From assembly GCF_001721645.1 (NCBI RefSeq), contig NZ_CP017141.1, positions 3,038,001 through 3,102,000 of the forward strand: a DNA stretch of 64,000 nt, read 5' to 3'. Positions 8,329 to 17,871 of this stretch are shown in pieces (positions within the stretch are counted from its first letter, which is position 1; every line of letters begins with the position of its first letter). Position numbers and translations under genes: made by a program. Origin of the DNA: Pedobacter steynii (GTDB lineage Bacteria; Bacteroidota; Bacteroidia; Sphingobacteriales; Sphingobacteriaceae). The notes beneath the pieces are model-generated. The model worked only from the letters and a program-made list of their open reading frames with translations. It searched no databases and was not told the origin of the DNA.

Positions 8329-8880
8329 TTATAAACTCATTTCCAATTGACTAGCCGCTGGCTGGGCATAGTACTCACTATGTATGTTCCAACGCTTTCC
8401 ATCATGTTTTAACAGCGTGAAATGATCCGTTAAAAACTCTTCCCTGAATCTCCTGTTTTGATATTGTTCCATGATTTTCGGATAGGCTTCCTTAGCATCT
8501 CTGTAAGCGATGGTGATGTGTGGATTGATCGGATTTTTAGAACCTTCGGTATAAGGTTTTAATGCTGCTTTCAGATTTTTATAAAGTGCTGAAATCCCGG
8601 TGTTTTTTAACGCTTTGATGAAAACAGTATGTTCAGGGAAACCATCAAAGTCTTCCAGCTTTTGAATAAAGGGGTCGAAATTACAAAGGGATTTCAGTTT
8701 TTGAATGAGTTGTTGTTCCATCGCCGGCTTCAGTTTAAAGGGAGCGGCAAGGGTAATGTGTACCGGTGGTTTCAATGCACTGTAAACCCCATGGTCCAGA
8801 GAAACCTCTTTCCTGATTTCATCGATCCTTTCTCTCAGTCCGACTGGCGGAATGATTGCTATAAAGTATAAATCTTCCAT
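8329..8880 (-). CDS. 2'-5' RNA ligase-like 2H phosphoesterase
   Basis: A 183-residue cytosolic protein with the two H-x-T motifs that define the 2H phosphoesterase superfamily: HITLA at residue 41 and HITIA at residue 121. This matches the family that includes ThpR (RNA 2',3'-cyclic phosphodiesterase) and YjcG-type proteins. Members hydrolyse cyclic phosphodiester bonds in RNA or nucleotides; the real substrate here is not known. It converges on rplQ and is divergent from the methyltransferase gene at 8994. Confidence 0.8.
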   Translation of the reverse strand: MEDLYFIAIIPPVGLRERIDEIRKEVSLDHGVYSALKPPVHITLAAPFKLKPAMEQQLIQKLKSLCNFDPFIQKLEDFDGFPEHTVFIKALKNTGISALYKNLKAALKPYTEGSKNPINPHITIAYRDAKEAYPKIMEQYQNRRFREEFLTDHFTLLKHDGKRWNIHSEYYAQPAASQLEMSL

Positions 8881-8968
8881 ATGGCTAATTTACTAAAAAT
8901 ATTAGTAATCACAGTATCTGTTTATTTTTCTGTCCGAAGCAGACGCTTAAATTTCCTTTTCAAAAGGT

Positions 8969-8976
8969 TACCTTTG
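8969..8976 (+). promoter_or_regulatory. Possible -7 promoter element
   Basis: TACCTTTG matches TAnnTTTG, 17 bases before the methyltransferase ATG. The triplet TTA at 8947-8949, 19 bases upstream, is one mismatch from the TTG -33 element. Confidence 0.45.
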
Positions 8977-8993
8977 CAGGGTAATTCAATTTC

Positions 8994-10211
8994 ATGTCCA
9001 ATCAACTCCATTTACAGCAGTTCCAACAACAGATTGCTGAAAGTATTTCATCGAATACGTTTCTAAAGATTTCCCTTGGTAATTATCAGGGAAATGAAAA
9101 AGAACTAAGGAATGTTTATGCCCGCAGGGTAAAGATCAAAAGAGCAGATATGCTTTCTTTTACCTATCGTTACAAAACAAGGGACATCATCAAGAATTTT
9201 CCAATTCCTGAAGGCATTGCTTTAATCGTTCATTTCATCAGTAATGATTTTAAAGTTTGTACGTTATTTACCACGCTGAAAGAAGTGATCCTCGAGCATG
9301 GTAAAAAGCAACTGATCTCTGTAAGGGAGCAGTTAGTGAAGACTATTGTCCAGCCTACATTGACTCATAATAAGGAAAAGAAACGCATCATTCAGCCGAC
9401 AGGAAAGACTTATTTACAAGAGTTGAAGATCAGTGATGCCGACGGTAATGTATTCAAAAATGCGCAGGATAAATACCGCCAGATCAACCAGTACATAGAG
9501 ATTCTGAGTTCTTTGATTAAAGAACTACCGGCAAATAAAATTAACAACGTAGTGGATATGGGCTCAGGAAAAGGATATCTTACTTTTGCTTTATATGATT
9601 ATCTGCATAACGTGCTGAAACTGGATGCTAAGGTAACAGGAGTGGAGTACCGGGAGGACCTGGTGACTTTATGTAATGGAATTGCCGGAAATTCTGGGTT
9701 TGATAAGCTTGAATTTGTTCCCGGAACGATAGAGGACTATACCGTGGAATCTATCGATTTACTAATCGCTCTGCATGCCTGCGATACGGCCACCGATGAT
9801 GCGATCTATAAGGGAATTATGGCGAAGGCCGGACTGATTGTGGTGGCACCTTGTTGCCATAAACAGATCAGAAGGGAAATGGAAAAGAACAAAGAAAAAA
9901 ATGAACTTTCGTTTTTAACAAAATATGGCATTTTTATGGAACGTCAGGCGGAGATGGTAACAGATGGTATCAGGGCTTTGATCCTGGAATATTGTGGCTA
10001 TAAAACAAAAGTTTTTGAATTCATTTCTGACGCACATACGCCCAAAAATGTATTGGTTGTAGGCATAAAAAATTCTGATTCAGATCAGGTTGCCAAAAGC
10101 AGGGAGCTGAAAAGAACAGAGATCAAACAGAAAATTGCTGAGTCGAAAGCTTATTTTGGAATTAGCTACCATCATCTGGAACGACTTCTGGGCCTGGATA
10201 AAAAAGTTTAA
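8994..10211 (+). CDS. SAM-dependent methyltransferase (GSTCD/Methyltransf_32 type)
   Basis: The 405-residue protein has an N-terminal region of about 180 residues without recognised motifs and then a Rossmann methyltransferase domain: motif I VVDMGSGKGYLTFAL at about residues 186-200, an acidic residue after the second strand (TGVEYRE), and IDLLIALHACDTATDDAI followed by VVAPCCHKQIRREM at about residues 254-295. The HACD and PCCHK motifs are typical of the GSTCD-like family, which may act on RNA. The substrate is unknown. It has its own promoter and precedes dnaK by 162 bases. Confidence 0.8.
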   Translation: MSNQLHLQQFQQQIAESISSNTFLKISLGNYQGNEKELRNVYARRVKIKRADMLSFTYRYKTRDIIKNFPIPEGIALIVHFISNDFKVCTLFTTLKEVILEHGKKQLISVREQLVKTIVQPTLTHNKEKKRIIQPTGKTYLQELKISDADGNVFKNAQDKYRQINQYIEILSSLIKELPANKINNVVDMGSGKGYLTFALYDYLHNVLKLDAKVTGVEYREDLVTLCNGIAGNSGFDKLEFVPGTIEDYTVESIDLLIALHACDTATDDAIYKGIMAKAGLIVVAPCCHKQIRREMEKNKEKNELSFLTKYGIFMERQAEMVTDGIRALILEYCGYKTKVFEFISDAHTPKNVLVVGIKNSDSDQVAKSRELKRTEIKQKIAESKAYFGISYHHLERLLGLDKKV

Positions 10212-10263
10212 ACAAAATTCTGTCATCCTGTCACATTTTTGTAACGGCTTTCGGACATAAGAT

Positions 10264-10280
10264 TATCTAATGATTAGATA
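10264..10280. promoter_or_regulatory. Palindrome upstream of dnaK
   Basis: TATCTAA and TTAGATA form perfect 7-base arms around TGA, 94 bases before the dnaK ATG. It could be an operator, but no regulator is encoded nearby. Just upstream (10222-10235) is the direct repeat GTCAT-CCT-GTCAC. No CIRCE element is seen. Confidence 0.35.
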
Positions 10281-10373
10281 TCAGGGAGATTTTCTGCCAA
10301 AACTCAATTGGCACATTGCTTGTTAAACAGATGTAAATAAAAAGATTTCATAACATAAACAGAGATAAATAGC

Positions 10374-12287
10374 ATGTCAAAAATTATTGGTATAGACTTA
10401 GGAACAACAAACTCTTGCGTAGCCGTAATGGAAGGTAACGAACCTGTAGTTATAGCCAACAGTGAGGGTAAACGTACTACGCCATCCATTGTTGCTTTTG
10501 CAGAAAATGGAGAACGTAAAGTAGGTGAGCCGGCAAAACGCCAGGCGATTACTAACCCAACAAAAACAATTTCTTCGATCAAACGCTTTATGGGCAGCAG
10601 CTTTGCTGAAGTAACTAAAGAAGCTGGTCGTGTACCTTATAAAGTAGTTAAAGGCGACAACAATACACCACGTGTAGAAATTGACGACCGTAAATATACT
10701 CCACAAGAGCTTTCTGCAATGATCTTGCAGAAAATGAAAAAAACAGCTGAAGACTTTTTGGGTCATGAGGTAACTGAAGCAGTTATTACTGTTCCTGCTT
10801 ACTTTAATGATGCACAACGTCAGGCAACTAAAGAAGCTGGTGAAATCGCCGGTTTAACAGTGAAACGTATCATCAACGAGCCAACTGCAGCTGCTTTAGC
10901 TTACGGTTTGGATAAAGCACATAAAGACATGAAAATTGTTGTGTTTGACTGTGGTGGTGGTACTCATGACGTTTCTGTATTAGAATTGGGTGATGGTGTA
11001 TTTGAAGTAAAATCTACTGATGGTGATACTCACTTAGGTGGTGATGACTTCGACCATATCATTATTGAATGGTTAGCAGGTGAATTTAAGAACGAATATG
11101 GCATGGACCTTCACCAGGATCCAATGGCTTTACAACGTTTGAAAGAAGCTGCTGAGAAAGCTAAAATTGAACTTTCAAGCACTACTTCTACGGAGATCAA
11201 CCTTCCTTACATCACTGCTGATGCAACAGGTCCTAAACACTTGGTTAGAACTTTAAGCCGTGCTAAATTTGAGCAATTGGCAGCTGATCTGATCAAACGT
11301 ACAATTGATCCTTGTAAATCAGCATTGAAAAATGCAGGTTTAAAAACATCTGATATCGATGAAATCATCTTAGTTGGTGGTTCTACACGTATCCCTGCAA
11401 TCCAGGATGCGGTTAAAGCTTTCTTCGGTAAAGAACCTTCTAAAGGTGTTAACCCGGATGAGGTAGTAGCTATCGGTGCTGCAATCCAAGGTGGTGTATT
11501 AACAGGTGAAGTTAAAGATGTATTATTATTAGATGTTACCCCTCTTTCATTAGGTATCGAGACTATGGGTGGTGTAATGACTAAATTAATCGAAGCAAAC
11601 ACGACTATCCCTTCTAAAAAAGCAGAAACTTTCTCTACAGCAGCTGATAACCAGCCTTCAGTAGAAATCCACATCTTACAGGGCGAGCGCCCTATGGCAG
11701 CTCAAAACCGTACGATTGGCCGCTTCATCTTAGATGGTATTCCACCAGCTCCACGTGGAGTTCCTCAGGTAGAAGTAGCATTTGATATTGATGCAAATGG
11801 TATCTTACACGTAAGTGCTAAAGATAAAGCTACTGGTAAAGAGCAAAAAATCCGTATTGAGGCTTCTTCAGGTCTAACTGACGAAGAGATCAAAAGGATG
11901 AAAGAAGAAGCAGAACAAAACGCTGATGCTGATAAAGCAGCTAAAGAAGAAGCTGAAAAAATCAATAGCGCTGATGCTTTAATCTTCTCTACTGAGAAAC
12001 AATTGAAAGAATTTGGCGAGAAAATCTCTGCAGATAAAAAAGCACCAATCGAAGAAGGTTTGAAAAAACTGAAAGATGCACATGCTGCTAGAAACTTCGC
12101 TGATATCGATGCTGCTCAGGAAGAATTACAGAATGCATGGAATGCCGCTTCTGAAGAGATGTACAAAGCAGGACAAGATGGTGCACAACCAGAAGGCGCT
12201 GCCGGAGCTCAACAAGAAGGTCAGCCTGCAGGTGGTGACGATGTTACCGATGTAGATTTTGAAGAAGTAAAAGACGATAAAAAATAA
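10374..12287 (+). CDS. dnaK: Molecular chaperone DnaK (Hsp70)
   Basis: ATP-dependent chaperone of the cytosol. The 637-residue protein has the Hsp70 ATPase domain ([16 protein letters not shown] at residues 5-20, phosphate 2 region [17 protein letters not shown] at about 193, [13 protein letters not shown] at about 337), the linker [14 protein letters not shown], the substrate-binding domain, a helical lid and the C-terminal [14 protein letters not shown]. The conserved phosphate motif reads GGGTHD where most bacteria have GGGTFD, as in many Bacteroidota. grpE and dnaJ are not adjacent; dnaK stands alone between its own leader and a terminator. Confidence 0.98.
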   Translation: MSKIIGIDLGTTNSCVAVMEGNEPVVIANSEGKRTTPSIVAFAENGERKVGEPAKRQAITNPTKTISSIKRFMGSSFAEVTKEAGRVPYKVVKGDNNTPRVEIDDRKYTPQELSAMILQKMKKTAEDFLGHEVTEAVITVPAYFNDAQRQATKEAGEIAGLTVKRIINEPTAAALAYGLDKAHKDMKIVVFDCGGGTHDVSVLELGDGVFEVKSTDGDTHLGGDDFDHIIIEWLAGEFKNEYGMDLHQDPMALQRLKEAAEKAKIELSSTTSTEINLPYITADATGPKHLVRTLSRAKFEQLAADLIKRTIDPCKSALKNAGLKTSDIDEIILVGGSTRIPAIQDAVKAFFGKEPSKGVNPDEVVAIGAAIQGGVLTGEVKDVLLLDVTPLSLGIETMGGVMTKLIEANTTIPSKKAETFSTAADNQPSVEIHILQGERPMAAQNRTIGRFILDGIPPAPRGVPQVEVAFDIDANGILHVSAKDKATGKEQKIRIEASSGLTDEEIKRMKEEAEQNADADKAAKEEAEKINSADALIFSTEKQLKEFGEKISADKKAPIEEGLKKLKDAHAARNFADIDAAQEELQNAWNAASEEMYKAGQDGAQPEGAAGAQQEGQPAGGDDVTDVDFEEVKDDKK

Positions 12288-12306
12288 TCGTTCATACGAT
12301 CATCAG

Positions 12307-12343
12307 AAAAAGGGTGTGTTGTTCGTTCAACACACCCTTTTTT
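12307..12343 (+). terminator. Terminator of dnaK
   Basis: Arms 12307-12321 and 12328-12342 pair perfectly over 15 bp (AAAAAGGGTGTGTTG), loop TTCGTT, with the T-run forming part of the stem. It starts 20 bases after the dnaK stop. Confidence 0.9.
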
Positions 12344-12367
12344 GGTCTTGTTAGGATAATGATCAAA

Positions 12368-12410
12368 CAAAAAACGGGAATTCATTAGATGGATGAATTC
12401 CCGTTTTTTG
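12368..12410 (-). terminator. Terminator of the nucleotidyltransferase gene
   Basis: Perfect 18-bp stem (12368-12385 with 12393-12410), 7-base loop, with A- and T-runs at the stem bases so it could act on both strands. It is placed 20 bases after the stop of the minus-strand gene at 12431 and lies next to the dnaK terminator, insulating two convergent genes. Confidence 0.85.
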
Positions 12411-12430
12411 TTTATATACTTATTTTGATG

Positions 12431-13330
12431 TTAATTCCAAAGGCTATCCGGATAAGCACCGTCTTTGATCAATTGATCAATACTGGCTTTAACAATTGGT
12501 TTATCTTCTTTATAAGTTACCCCGAACCACTGGCTGTCAGTAGGTACTACTTTGAAATCTGCTTTTCTGGATTTTACCAGGTATTCTGCTACCAATGGAA
12601 TAAAAAACTCCGCTTTAGGGTTTTCTTTGTTCTGTACTGCAAAATCTCTGAACAGCTCTTCCGTGATTTGGAAAACAGCCGGTGTAAAGCCCCAAAAATT
12701 CATCGATACGCGAGTATCTACTGCTAAGGGGTATTGTTTGTCATCTTCTTCGAAAACAATCGTGTCACCTTCTCTTAATACTTTTGTACGCTCATTGATG
12801 TCTTCCAGTATGCCATTCTCGTCTACTTTACAAACACCTCTTGAAACAGAACCATAGTCTGACAAAGTTTTGCCGATCTCATATCCGATCATCGAGTAAT
12901 TGCTGTCGCTTACCTCAGTGGTCAGGAACTTAACCATTTTCTGGTAAGCATCTAATCCATAAAAGTCATCTGCATTAATCACACAGAAAGGCTCATTGAT
13001 CGCTGTTCTTCCAGACAGAATCGCATGAGCAGTGCCCCATGGTTTTGCTCTTTCAATTTCGATATCTACTCCGAATTGTTTGATGTCAAAGTTTTGGAAT
13101 ACATAAGCAGTCTCGATTTTTCCTTTTAGCTTAGGTTCGAAAATTGCTTTAAAATCTTCCAGATATTCTTCTTTAATAATAAAGACAACCTTACCGAAGC
13201 CGGCTTTAATCGCATCGTATATAGAGTAATCAATAATGGTCTCGTTATTCGGGCCGAACCCGTCAATTTGTTTCATGCTGCCGTAGCGACTCGCCATCCC
13301 AGCTGCTAGTATTAATAAGGTTGGTTTCAT
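12431..13330 (-). CDS. Sugar-phosphate nucleotidyltransferase family protein
   Basis: The 299-residue cytosolic protein begins with the NTP-transferase signature LAAGMASRYGSMKQIDGFGP (residues 7-26), where the G-x-x-S-R and K bind the NTP. NADDFYGLDAY at about residue 119 supplies the metal-binding aspartates. The family makes NDP-sugars, as in glucose-1-phosphate uridylyl- or thymidylyltransferases; the sugar cannot be told from sequence. It is a single-gene unit flanked by convergent dnaK and the codirectional HerA-like gene. Confidence 0.8.
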   Translation of the reverse strand: MKPTLLILAAGMASRYGSMKQIDGFGPNNETIIDYSIYDAIKAGFGKVVFIIKEEYLEDFKAIFEPKLKGKIETAYVFQNFDIKQFGVDIEIERAKPWGTAHAILSGRTAINEPFCVINADDFYGLDAYQKMVKFLTTEVSDSNYSMIGYEIGKTLSDYGSVSRGVCKVDENGILEDINERTKVLREGDTIVFEEDDKQYPLAVDTRVSMNFWGFTPAVFQITEELFRDFAVQNKENPKAEFFIPLVAEYLVKSRKADFKVVPTDSQWFGVTYKEDKPIVKASIDQLIKDGAYPDSLWN

Positions 13331-13419
13331 GGGACTAAAATAATTATTAAGTTTATAATCAAGGTAAAAAAAAGGGGTTTATTTATAATTTAACCACTAA
13401 TAGGGAGTGAATCCTGTGT

Positions 13420-14961
13420 TTAAAAACCAAAGATTCCCTTTCCTCCGCTACTACGTGTTTTTTTGCCGGTTAACATTCCGAACAGCCCACGTACAATTTC
13501 CTTGCCAATCTGTCTGGTTATGGTGGCGCCCATTACCTGTTCTATAATACTTTTTCCTTCCTTTTTAACGGTATTCTCCTCCTCGGGTGCTTCTGCAGCC
13601 TGATTATCATTAATTCGCTTAGTCAGGATTTCATATGCACTTTCCGGATCAATACTTTCCTGATATTTTTGGTTCATGGGGCTGGACTGGACTAATTTTC
13701 CATAGTCTGAGGCATTCATGGGGCCCATTACCGATTTCGGCGGGGTCAGCATGGTTGCTGTTACTTCAGTCGGAATCCCTTTATCATTCAAAACGGTGAT
13801 CAGCGCTTGCCCTGTTCCTAAAGAGGTTAGCACCTTGTCTATCTTATAAAAGGCAGAAGTCGGATAAGTATTTACTGTTTTCTTTAAGGCATCAGCATCG
13901 TTGGGCGTAAATACCCTTAAGGCATGCTGGATGCGGTTCCCCAATTGAGATAATACACTTTCAGGAACATCCGTTGGTGATTGCGTGCAAAAGAAGACGC
14001 CTATCCCCTTAGATCTGATGAGTCTGATGATCGTTTCAATCTGCTCCATAAAAGCCTTTGAGGAGTCTTTAAACAACAGGTGTGCCTCGTCAAAGAAGAA
14101 AACCAGCTTAGGTTTGTCAAGGTCGCCCACCTCAGGTAAATTATAATACAATTCAGCCAGTAAACTCAATAGATAGGTGGAATATAATTTTGGTTGATTC
14201 TGAACATCGGAGATATTCAAAAGAGAAATAGTTCCTTTACCATCTGTCCTGGCAAATAAGTCTTCAATATCAAAAGAGCGTTCGCCGAACATAGCGCCCA
14301 GACCTTGTTGCTCAATGGTGATAATTTTTCTGAGAATAGTTCCTGAGGTGGCAGGAGAAATAGATCCATAATCACTCTTTATTTCTTCTTTCCCGGGTCC
14401 GTCTGAAAGATACGAAACCAGTTTTTTAAGATCATTCAGGTCGATTAATGGTAATTTACTATCATCAGCATATTTAAATATAACCGACAATACTCCAGTT
14501 TGAGTATCATTAAGGTCCAGGATTTTTGCCAGTAGGGTCGGGCCGAATTCAAGAATTGTGGCCCTCATCTGAGCCCCTAATTTTCCGGAAAGGGAATAAG
14601 GTTCTATCGGGTATCCTGAAGGCGTAAATGGTTTATTCAGCTGCGTTGATCTTTCCTCAATTTTAGGATTGCTTTCTCCGGCCTGATATAAGCCGGAAAG
14701 ATCGCCTTTTACATCAAGCATAAATACAGGAACACCTGCGTCGGAGAGTTGCTCGGCAAGTAATTGCAGGGTCCTCGTTTTTCCGGTCCCTGTAGCACCG
14801 GCAACAAGCCCGTGACGGTTCATCATGTGTAAATAGAGATTTACTTCTGCTTCTGCCAGAACCTCACCATCCAGAATTCCGGCGCCTAAATAAATATAGG
14901 AGCCTTTTGGTTGATAAGCTGTTTTAACTTTTTCTATAAACTGTTGGGTTTGATCACTCAT
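13420..14961 (-). CDS. HerA-like ATPase (DUF853 family)
   Basis: The 513-residue protein is a FtsK/HerA-type ATPase: Walker A GATGTGKT at residues 55-62, LDVKGDLSGLYQAGE soon after, Walker B KLVFFFDEAHLLF, then RSKGIGVFFCTQSPTDVPESV and NRIQHALRVFTPND, all typical of the DUF853 branch. HerA proteins pump DNA with the nuclease NurA in archaea; DUF853 proteins in bacteria stand alone and their job is not known. No nuclease gene is adjacent. The C-terminus is basic and glycine-rich (KKTRSSGGKGIFGF). Confidence 0.85.
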   Translation of the reverse strand: MSDQTQQFIEKVKTAYQPKGSYIYLGAGILDGEVLAEAEVNLYLHMMNRHGLVAGATGTGKTRTLQLLAEQLSDAGVPVFMLDVKGDLSGLYQAGESNPKIEERSTQLNKPFTPSGYPIEPYSLSGKLGAQMRATILEFGPTLLAKILDLNDTQTGVLSVIFKYADDSKLPLIDLNDLKKLVSYLSDGPGKEEIKSDYGSISPATSGTILRKIITIEQQGLGAMFGERSFDIEDLFARTDGKGTISLLNISDVQNQPKLYSTYLLSLLAELYYNLPEVGDLDKPKLVFFFDEAHLLFKDSSKAFMEQIETIIRLIRSKGIGVFFCTQSPTDVPESVLSQLGNRIQHALRVFTPNDADALKKTVNTYPTSAFYKIDKVLTSLGTGQALITVLNDKGIPTEVTATMLTPPKSVMGPMNASDYGKLVQSSPMNQKYQESIDPESAYEILTKRINDNQAAEAPEEENTVKKEGKSIIEQVMGATITRQIGKEIVRGLFGMLTGKKTRSSGGKGIFGF

Positions 14962-15019
14962 AGGAGGGTATAGTTGTTCATTGATAATGATGCTTTCCTA
15001 AAAATAGGAAATTAAAAAT

Positions 15020-15053
15020 AAAAGCGTGAATGGCATTTGCCAGACACGCTTTT
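15020..15053 (-). terminator. Terminator of the M42 peptidase gene
   Basis: AAAAGCGTG (15020-15028) pairs with CACGCTTTT (15045-15053), with an inner TGGCA/TGCCA stem. It lies 22 bases after the stop of the minus-strand M42 gene; on that strand it is followed by TTTTATTTTTAATTT-like sequence. Confidence 0.85.
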
Positions 15054-15074
15054 TCCTTATCTGAAGACAGGTTT

Positions 15075-16187
15075 TTATTTAGAGTACTTGAAATCGTGGT
15101 CTTTTTTGATGTTCAACAAAGCGTGATAAATTAAGCTGATCACATTGTCCACATCTTCTTTATGAATCATTTCTACCGTTGTGTGCATATAGCGTAATGG
15201 TAAAGAGATCAATGCAGAAGGAACACCACCGTTTGAATAAGCAAAAGCATCAGTGTCCGTACCTGTTGATCTGGACGAAGCCTGACGTTGGAAAGGAATT
15301 TCGTTCTTTTCAGCTGTTTCAATCAATAACTTATTCAGGTTAGTTTGTACTGCAGGAGCATATGAAACTACTGGGCCTCTGCCACAAGCTAAATCGCCTT
15401 GTGTGATCTTATTGATCATTGGCGTACTGGTATCATGGGTAACGTCTGTAACGATCGCTACATGCGGCTTAATCCGGTCGGCGATCATTTCTGCTCCACG
15501 TAAACCGATTTCTTCCTGTACTGAATTGACAATGTATAATCCAAATGGAAGTTTTTGTTTGTTTTCTTTAAGTAAACGGGCTACTTCAGCAATCATGAAA
15601 CCACCGGCTCTGTTGTCTAAAGCACGTCCAACATAATAACGGTCGTTTAATACCATAAACTCATCTTCATAAGTGATGACACAACCTACATGGATACCCA
15701 GGTTTTCTACTTCTTCCTTGCTCGTACATCCACAGTCAAGGAAAATATTTTTTAAGGCAGGAGCTTCTTCTTTTTCACCGTTTCTGGTGTGAATGGCAGG
15801 CCATCCGAAAACCGCTTTCACCATCCCTTTGTCGGTATGGATATTGACACGTTTTGACGGGGCAATCTGGTGATCTGAGCCTCCATTTCTGATCACATAA
15901 ATCAAACCCTCAGGAGTAATGTAATTTACAAACCAGGAGATTTCATCCGCATGTGCTTCAATGACTACTCTATATTCAGCTTTAGGATTGATGACACCCA
16001 CTGCGGTACCATAATTATCGATAAAGCTTTCATCAATATAAGGTTTTAAATAGTCCAGCCATAGCTTCTGACCAGGGTATTCGAAACCGGTAGGAGATGG
16101 GTTGTTAATATATTCTTCAAAAAATTGGAGTGATTTCTTAGTAACTACAGAAACATGTTTCTGTTTATCGTCTTTCTTTTTTGCCAT
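15075..16187 (-). CDS. M42 family metallopeptidase (aminopeptidase)
   Basis: A 370-residue cytosolic zinc or cobalt aminopeptidase of the M42 family (glutamyl aminopeptidase/FrvX type). The dinuclear metal site is visible: EAHADE with His79 and Asp81, GRALDNRAGG, the catalytic pair NSVQEEIGLRGA, the aspartate in TDVTHD and the C-terminal histidine in RYMHTTVEMIHKEDV. The N-terminus is Lys-rich without a signal peptide. It has its own promoter (16240-16269) and terminator, so it is monocistronic. Confidence 0.9.
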   Translation of the reverse strand: MAKKKDDKQKHVSVVTKKSLQFFEEYINNPSPTGFEYPGQKLWLDYLKPYIDESFIDNYGTAVGVINPKAEYRVVIEAHADEISWFVNYITPEGLIYVIRNGGSDHQIAPSKRVNIHTDKGMVKAVFGWPAIHTRNGEKEEAPALKNIFLDCGCTSKEEVENLGIHVGCVITYEDEFMVLNDRYYVGRALDNRAGGFMIAEVARLLKENKQKLPFGLYIVNSVQEEIGLRGAEMIADRIKPHVAIVTDVTHDTSTPMINKITQGDLACGRGPVVSYAPAVQTNLNKLLIETAEKNEIPFQRQASSRSTGTDTDAFAYSNGGVPSALISLPLRYMHTTVEMIHKEDVDNVISLIYHALLNIKKDHDFKYSK

Positions 16188-16239
16188 TATGATGTTTTCT
16201 TTAAAACGTGTTTTTAAGCGGATTTATGCTTAAACTGAA

Positions 16240-16269
16240 CAAATATATAAACTAGGGTTTAAGCAGCAA
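16240..16269 (-). promoter_or_regulatory. Promoter of the M42 peptidase gene
   Basis: Read on the minus strand: TTG (16269-16267), 19-base spacer, TATATTTG (16247-16240). This is a full match to the Bacteroidota -33/-7 pattern, giving a leader of about 50 bases. Confidence 0.65.
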
Positions 16270-16270
16270 G

Positions 16271-16690
16271 TTAATTGTTTAGTTCTAACTGCATGATGAC
16301 AAATTCCAATCCCAGTTTATGGAAACGCTCTTCTGTTTCCGAAAATCCAAATTTTACATAAAAAGGAGATACCGATGTCCTGGCATTACACCATAGTTTC
16401 GTAGCGCCCATGTTACCCACATATTCAATCACATGTCGGAGTAGGAGACTGCCATAGCCTTTCCCCTGAGCAACAGGTAATGTCGCGAACTTGCGGAACT
16501 GGTAAACACTGCCTTCAGAAAACAGAGAGATGACCGAATAAAGCTGGTCGCCAGCAAATAAAGCGAAGTGAATCCCATTGGAATCATTTTCCAGTTTTAT
16601 AGCATCATAAGGTTCATCAGGGTACATGGCTTCATGCCGGATACGCCAGGTCAGGTCAGGTCTGATTTGTTCAATATGGATTTTTTCCAT
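16271..16690 (-). CDS. GNAT family N-acetyltransferase
   Basis: A 139-residue single-domain protein with the acetyl-CoA binding motif A of GNAT enzymes, LPVAQGKGYGSLLLRHVIEYV at about residues 72-92 (Q/R-x-x-G-x-G/A), and the downstream ARTSVSPFYVKFGFSETEERF motif B. The substrate is unknown. It lies 12 bases after the MFS gene, so it is the last gene of a pccB-like/MFS/GNAT transcript. Confidence 0.85.
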   Translation of the reverse strand: MEKIHIEQIRPDLTWRIRHEAMYPDEPYDAIKLENDSNGIHFALFAGDQLYSVISLFSEGSVYQFRKFATLPVAQGKGYGSLLLRHVIEYVGNMGATKLWCNARTSVSPFYVKFGFSETEERFHKLGLEFVIMQLELNN

Positions 16691-16702
16691 CGGCCGGGGA
16701 GG

Positions 16703-17866
16703 TTAAGGTTTCAGCTTTCCACTATAAAATTTATAGATACATAGGTTCAACAGGATTACCGCCGTAGTTCCCACGCAAAATAAGGGCCATTGTCCTTTAT
16801 CCCAGAGCCATAAACCAAGAGCAGACCCAAAAGAAGCACCAACGAAGCTGACCGACATAAAAACGGTATTTAGGCGATTTCTTGCTTCAGGAAGCAAAGC
16901 GTAAATTCTGGTTTGATTGGTTACATGAATAGCCTGCTGACCAATATCAATAAGAATAATTCCAGCTATGAATAAGTAAAGATGTGTGCCGGTAAAGTAA
17001 AAGGCGGCAATACTTAGCAACTGTAAAACCAGGCCTGTCAGCAGGTTTTTGCGCGGATTTTTGCCGCTGCTTAGTTTCCCTACCAAAGGGGCTGCTAACG
17101 CACCTGCAGCTCCGGCAATTCCAAACAAACCTATTTGTAGTGTTTGAAAACTGAAAGGTGGATTGGCCAGGAATAAAACCATGGTCGTCCAGAAAGCACT
17201 CAATATAGAGAAAGCAAGGAAATTAATGATAGATGCTTCCCGCAATACCGGCTGTGTTTTTACATAGTGCCACATAGAAGACATCAATTCCTGATAAGTG
17301 CCTTTAAAAGAAGGCATACTTAATGGAAAACGTTTGGCCATTAATAGCAGTAGCAAAGAGCAGATGCCAGCGGCAATAAGGTACATGGTTCTCCAGCCCC
17401 ATAAAAATCCAACACTTCCGCTAATTGATCTTGAGACCAGAATTCCCACCAGCAGACCGCTCATGATGATCCCAATTGTTTCTCCGCGCTTTTCATCCGA
17501 ACTGAGGTTCGCAGCCATAGGTAAAATAAGCTGGGGTACGATAGAACTGGCTCCGATCAGGACACTGGCAATTTGCAATAACAGGAAAGAGTGGGAGAGT
17601 GCAGCAAGCAATAAAGATGCAACTGCCACTCCTGTAATCATTAAAATTTGCTTCCGGCGTTCAAACATATCGCCAAGCGGTACAATCAGAAATAAACCCA
17701 GCGCATAACCTGCCTGGGTAAGATAAGTGATCTTTCCTGCATGACTTTCAGTGAGCTTGAATTCATCCGCAACAAGGATGACCAGCGGCTGGCAATAATA
17801 GATATTTGCTACGATAAGACCTGTGCAAAAGGCCATTAGCAAAACGTCTGTACGACTAAGCTTCAT
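16703..17866 (-). CDS. MFS transporter
   Basis: A 387-residue inner-membrane protein with about 12 hydrophobic segments. The loop between segments 2 and 3 carries the MFS motif A-like PLGDMFERRKQILMITGV (about residues 62-79), and GALAAPLVGKLSSGKNPRK is its second-half counterpart. It looks like a drug-efflux or sugar-efflux type transporter; substrate unknown. It starts 5 bases after the carboxyltransferase gene and precedes the GNAT gene by 12, so all three share a transcript. Confidence 0.88.
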   Translation of the reverse strand: MKLSRTDVLLMAFCTGLIVANIYYCQPLVILVADEFKLTESHAGKITYLTQAGYALGLFLIVPLGDMFERRKQILMITGVAVASLLLAALSHSFLLLQIASVLIGASSIVPQLILPMAANLSSDEKRGETIGIIMSGLLVGILVSRSISGSVGFLWGWRTMYLIAAGICSLLLLLMAKRFPLSMPSFKGTYQELMSSMWHYVKTQPVLREASIINFLAFSILSAFWTTMVLFLANPPFSFQTLQIGLFGIAGAAGALAAPLVGKLSSGKNPRKNLLTGLVLQLLSIAAFYFTGTHLYLFIAGIILIDIGQQAIHVTNQTRIYALLPEARNRLNTVFMSVSFVGASFGSALGLWLWDKGQWPLFCVGTTAVILLNLCIYKFYSGKLKP

Positions 17867-17871
17867 TTACG

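Noticed and set aside
8050..8334. Lys/Leu-rich frame inside rplQ
   Set aside because: It is the shifted reading of the low-complexity L17 tail and runs through the terminator; no start signal.
10310..10330. TTGGCAC-like sequence before dnaK resembling a sigma-54 site
   Set aside because: The distance between the GG and GC elements is 8 instead of 12 bases, so it is not a sigma-54 promoter.
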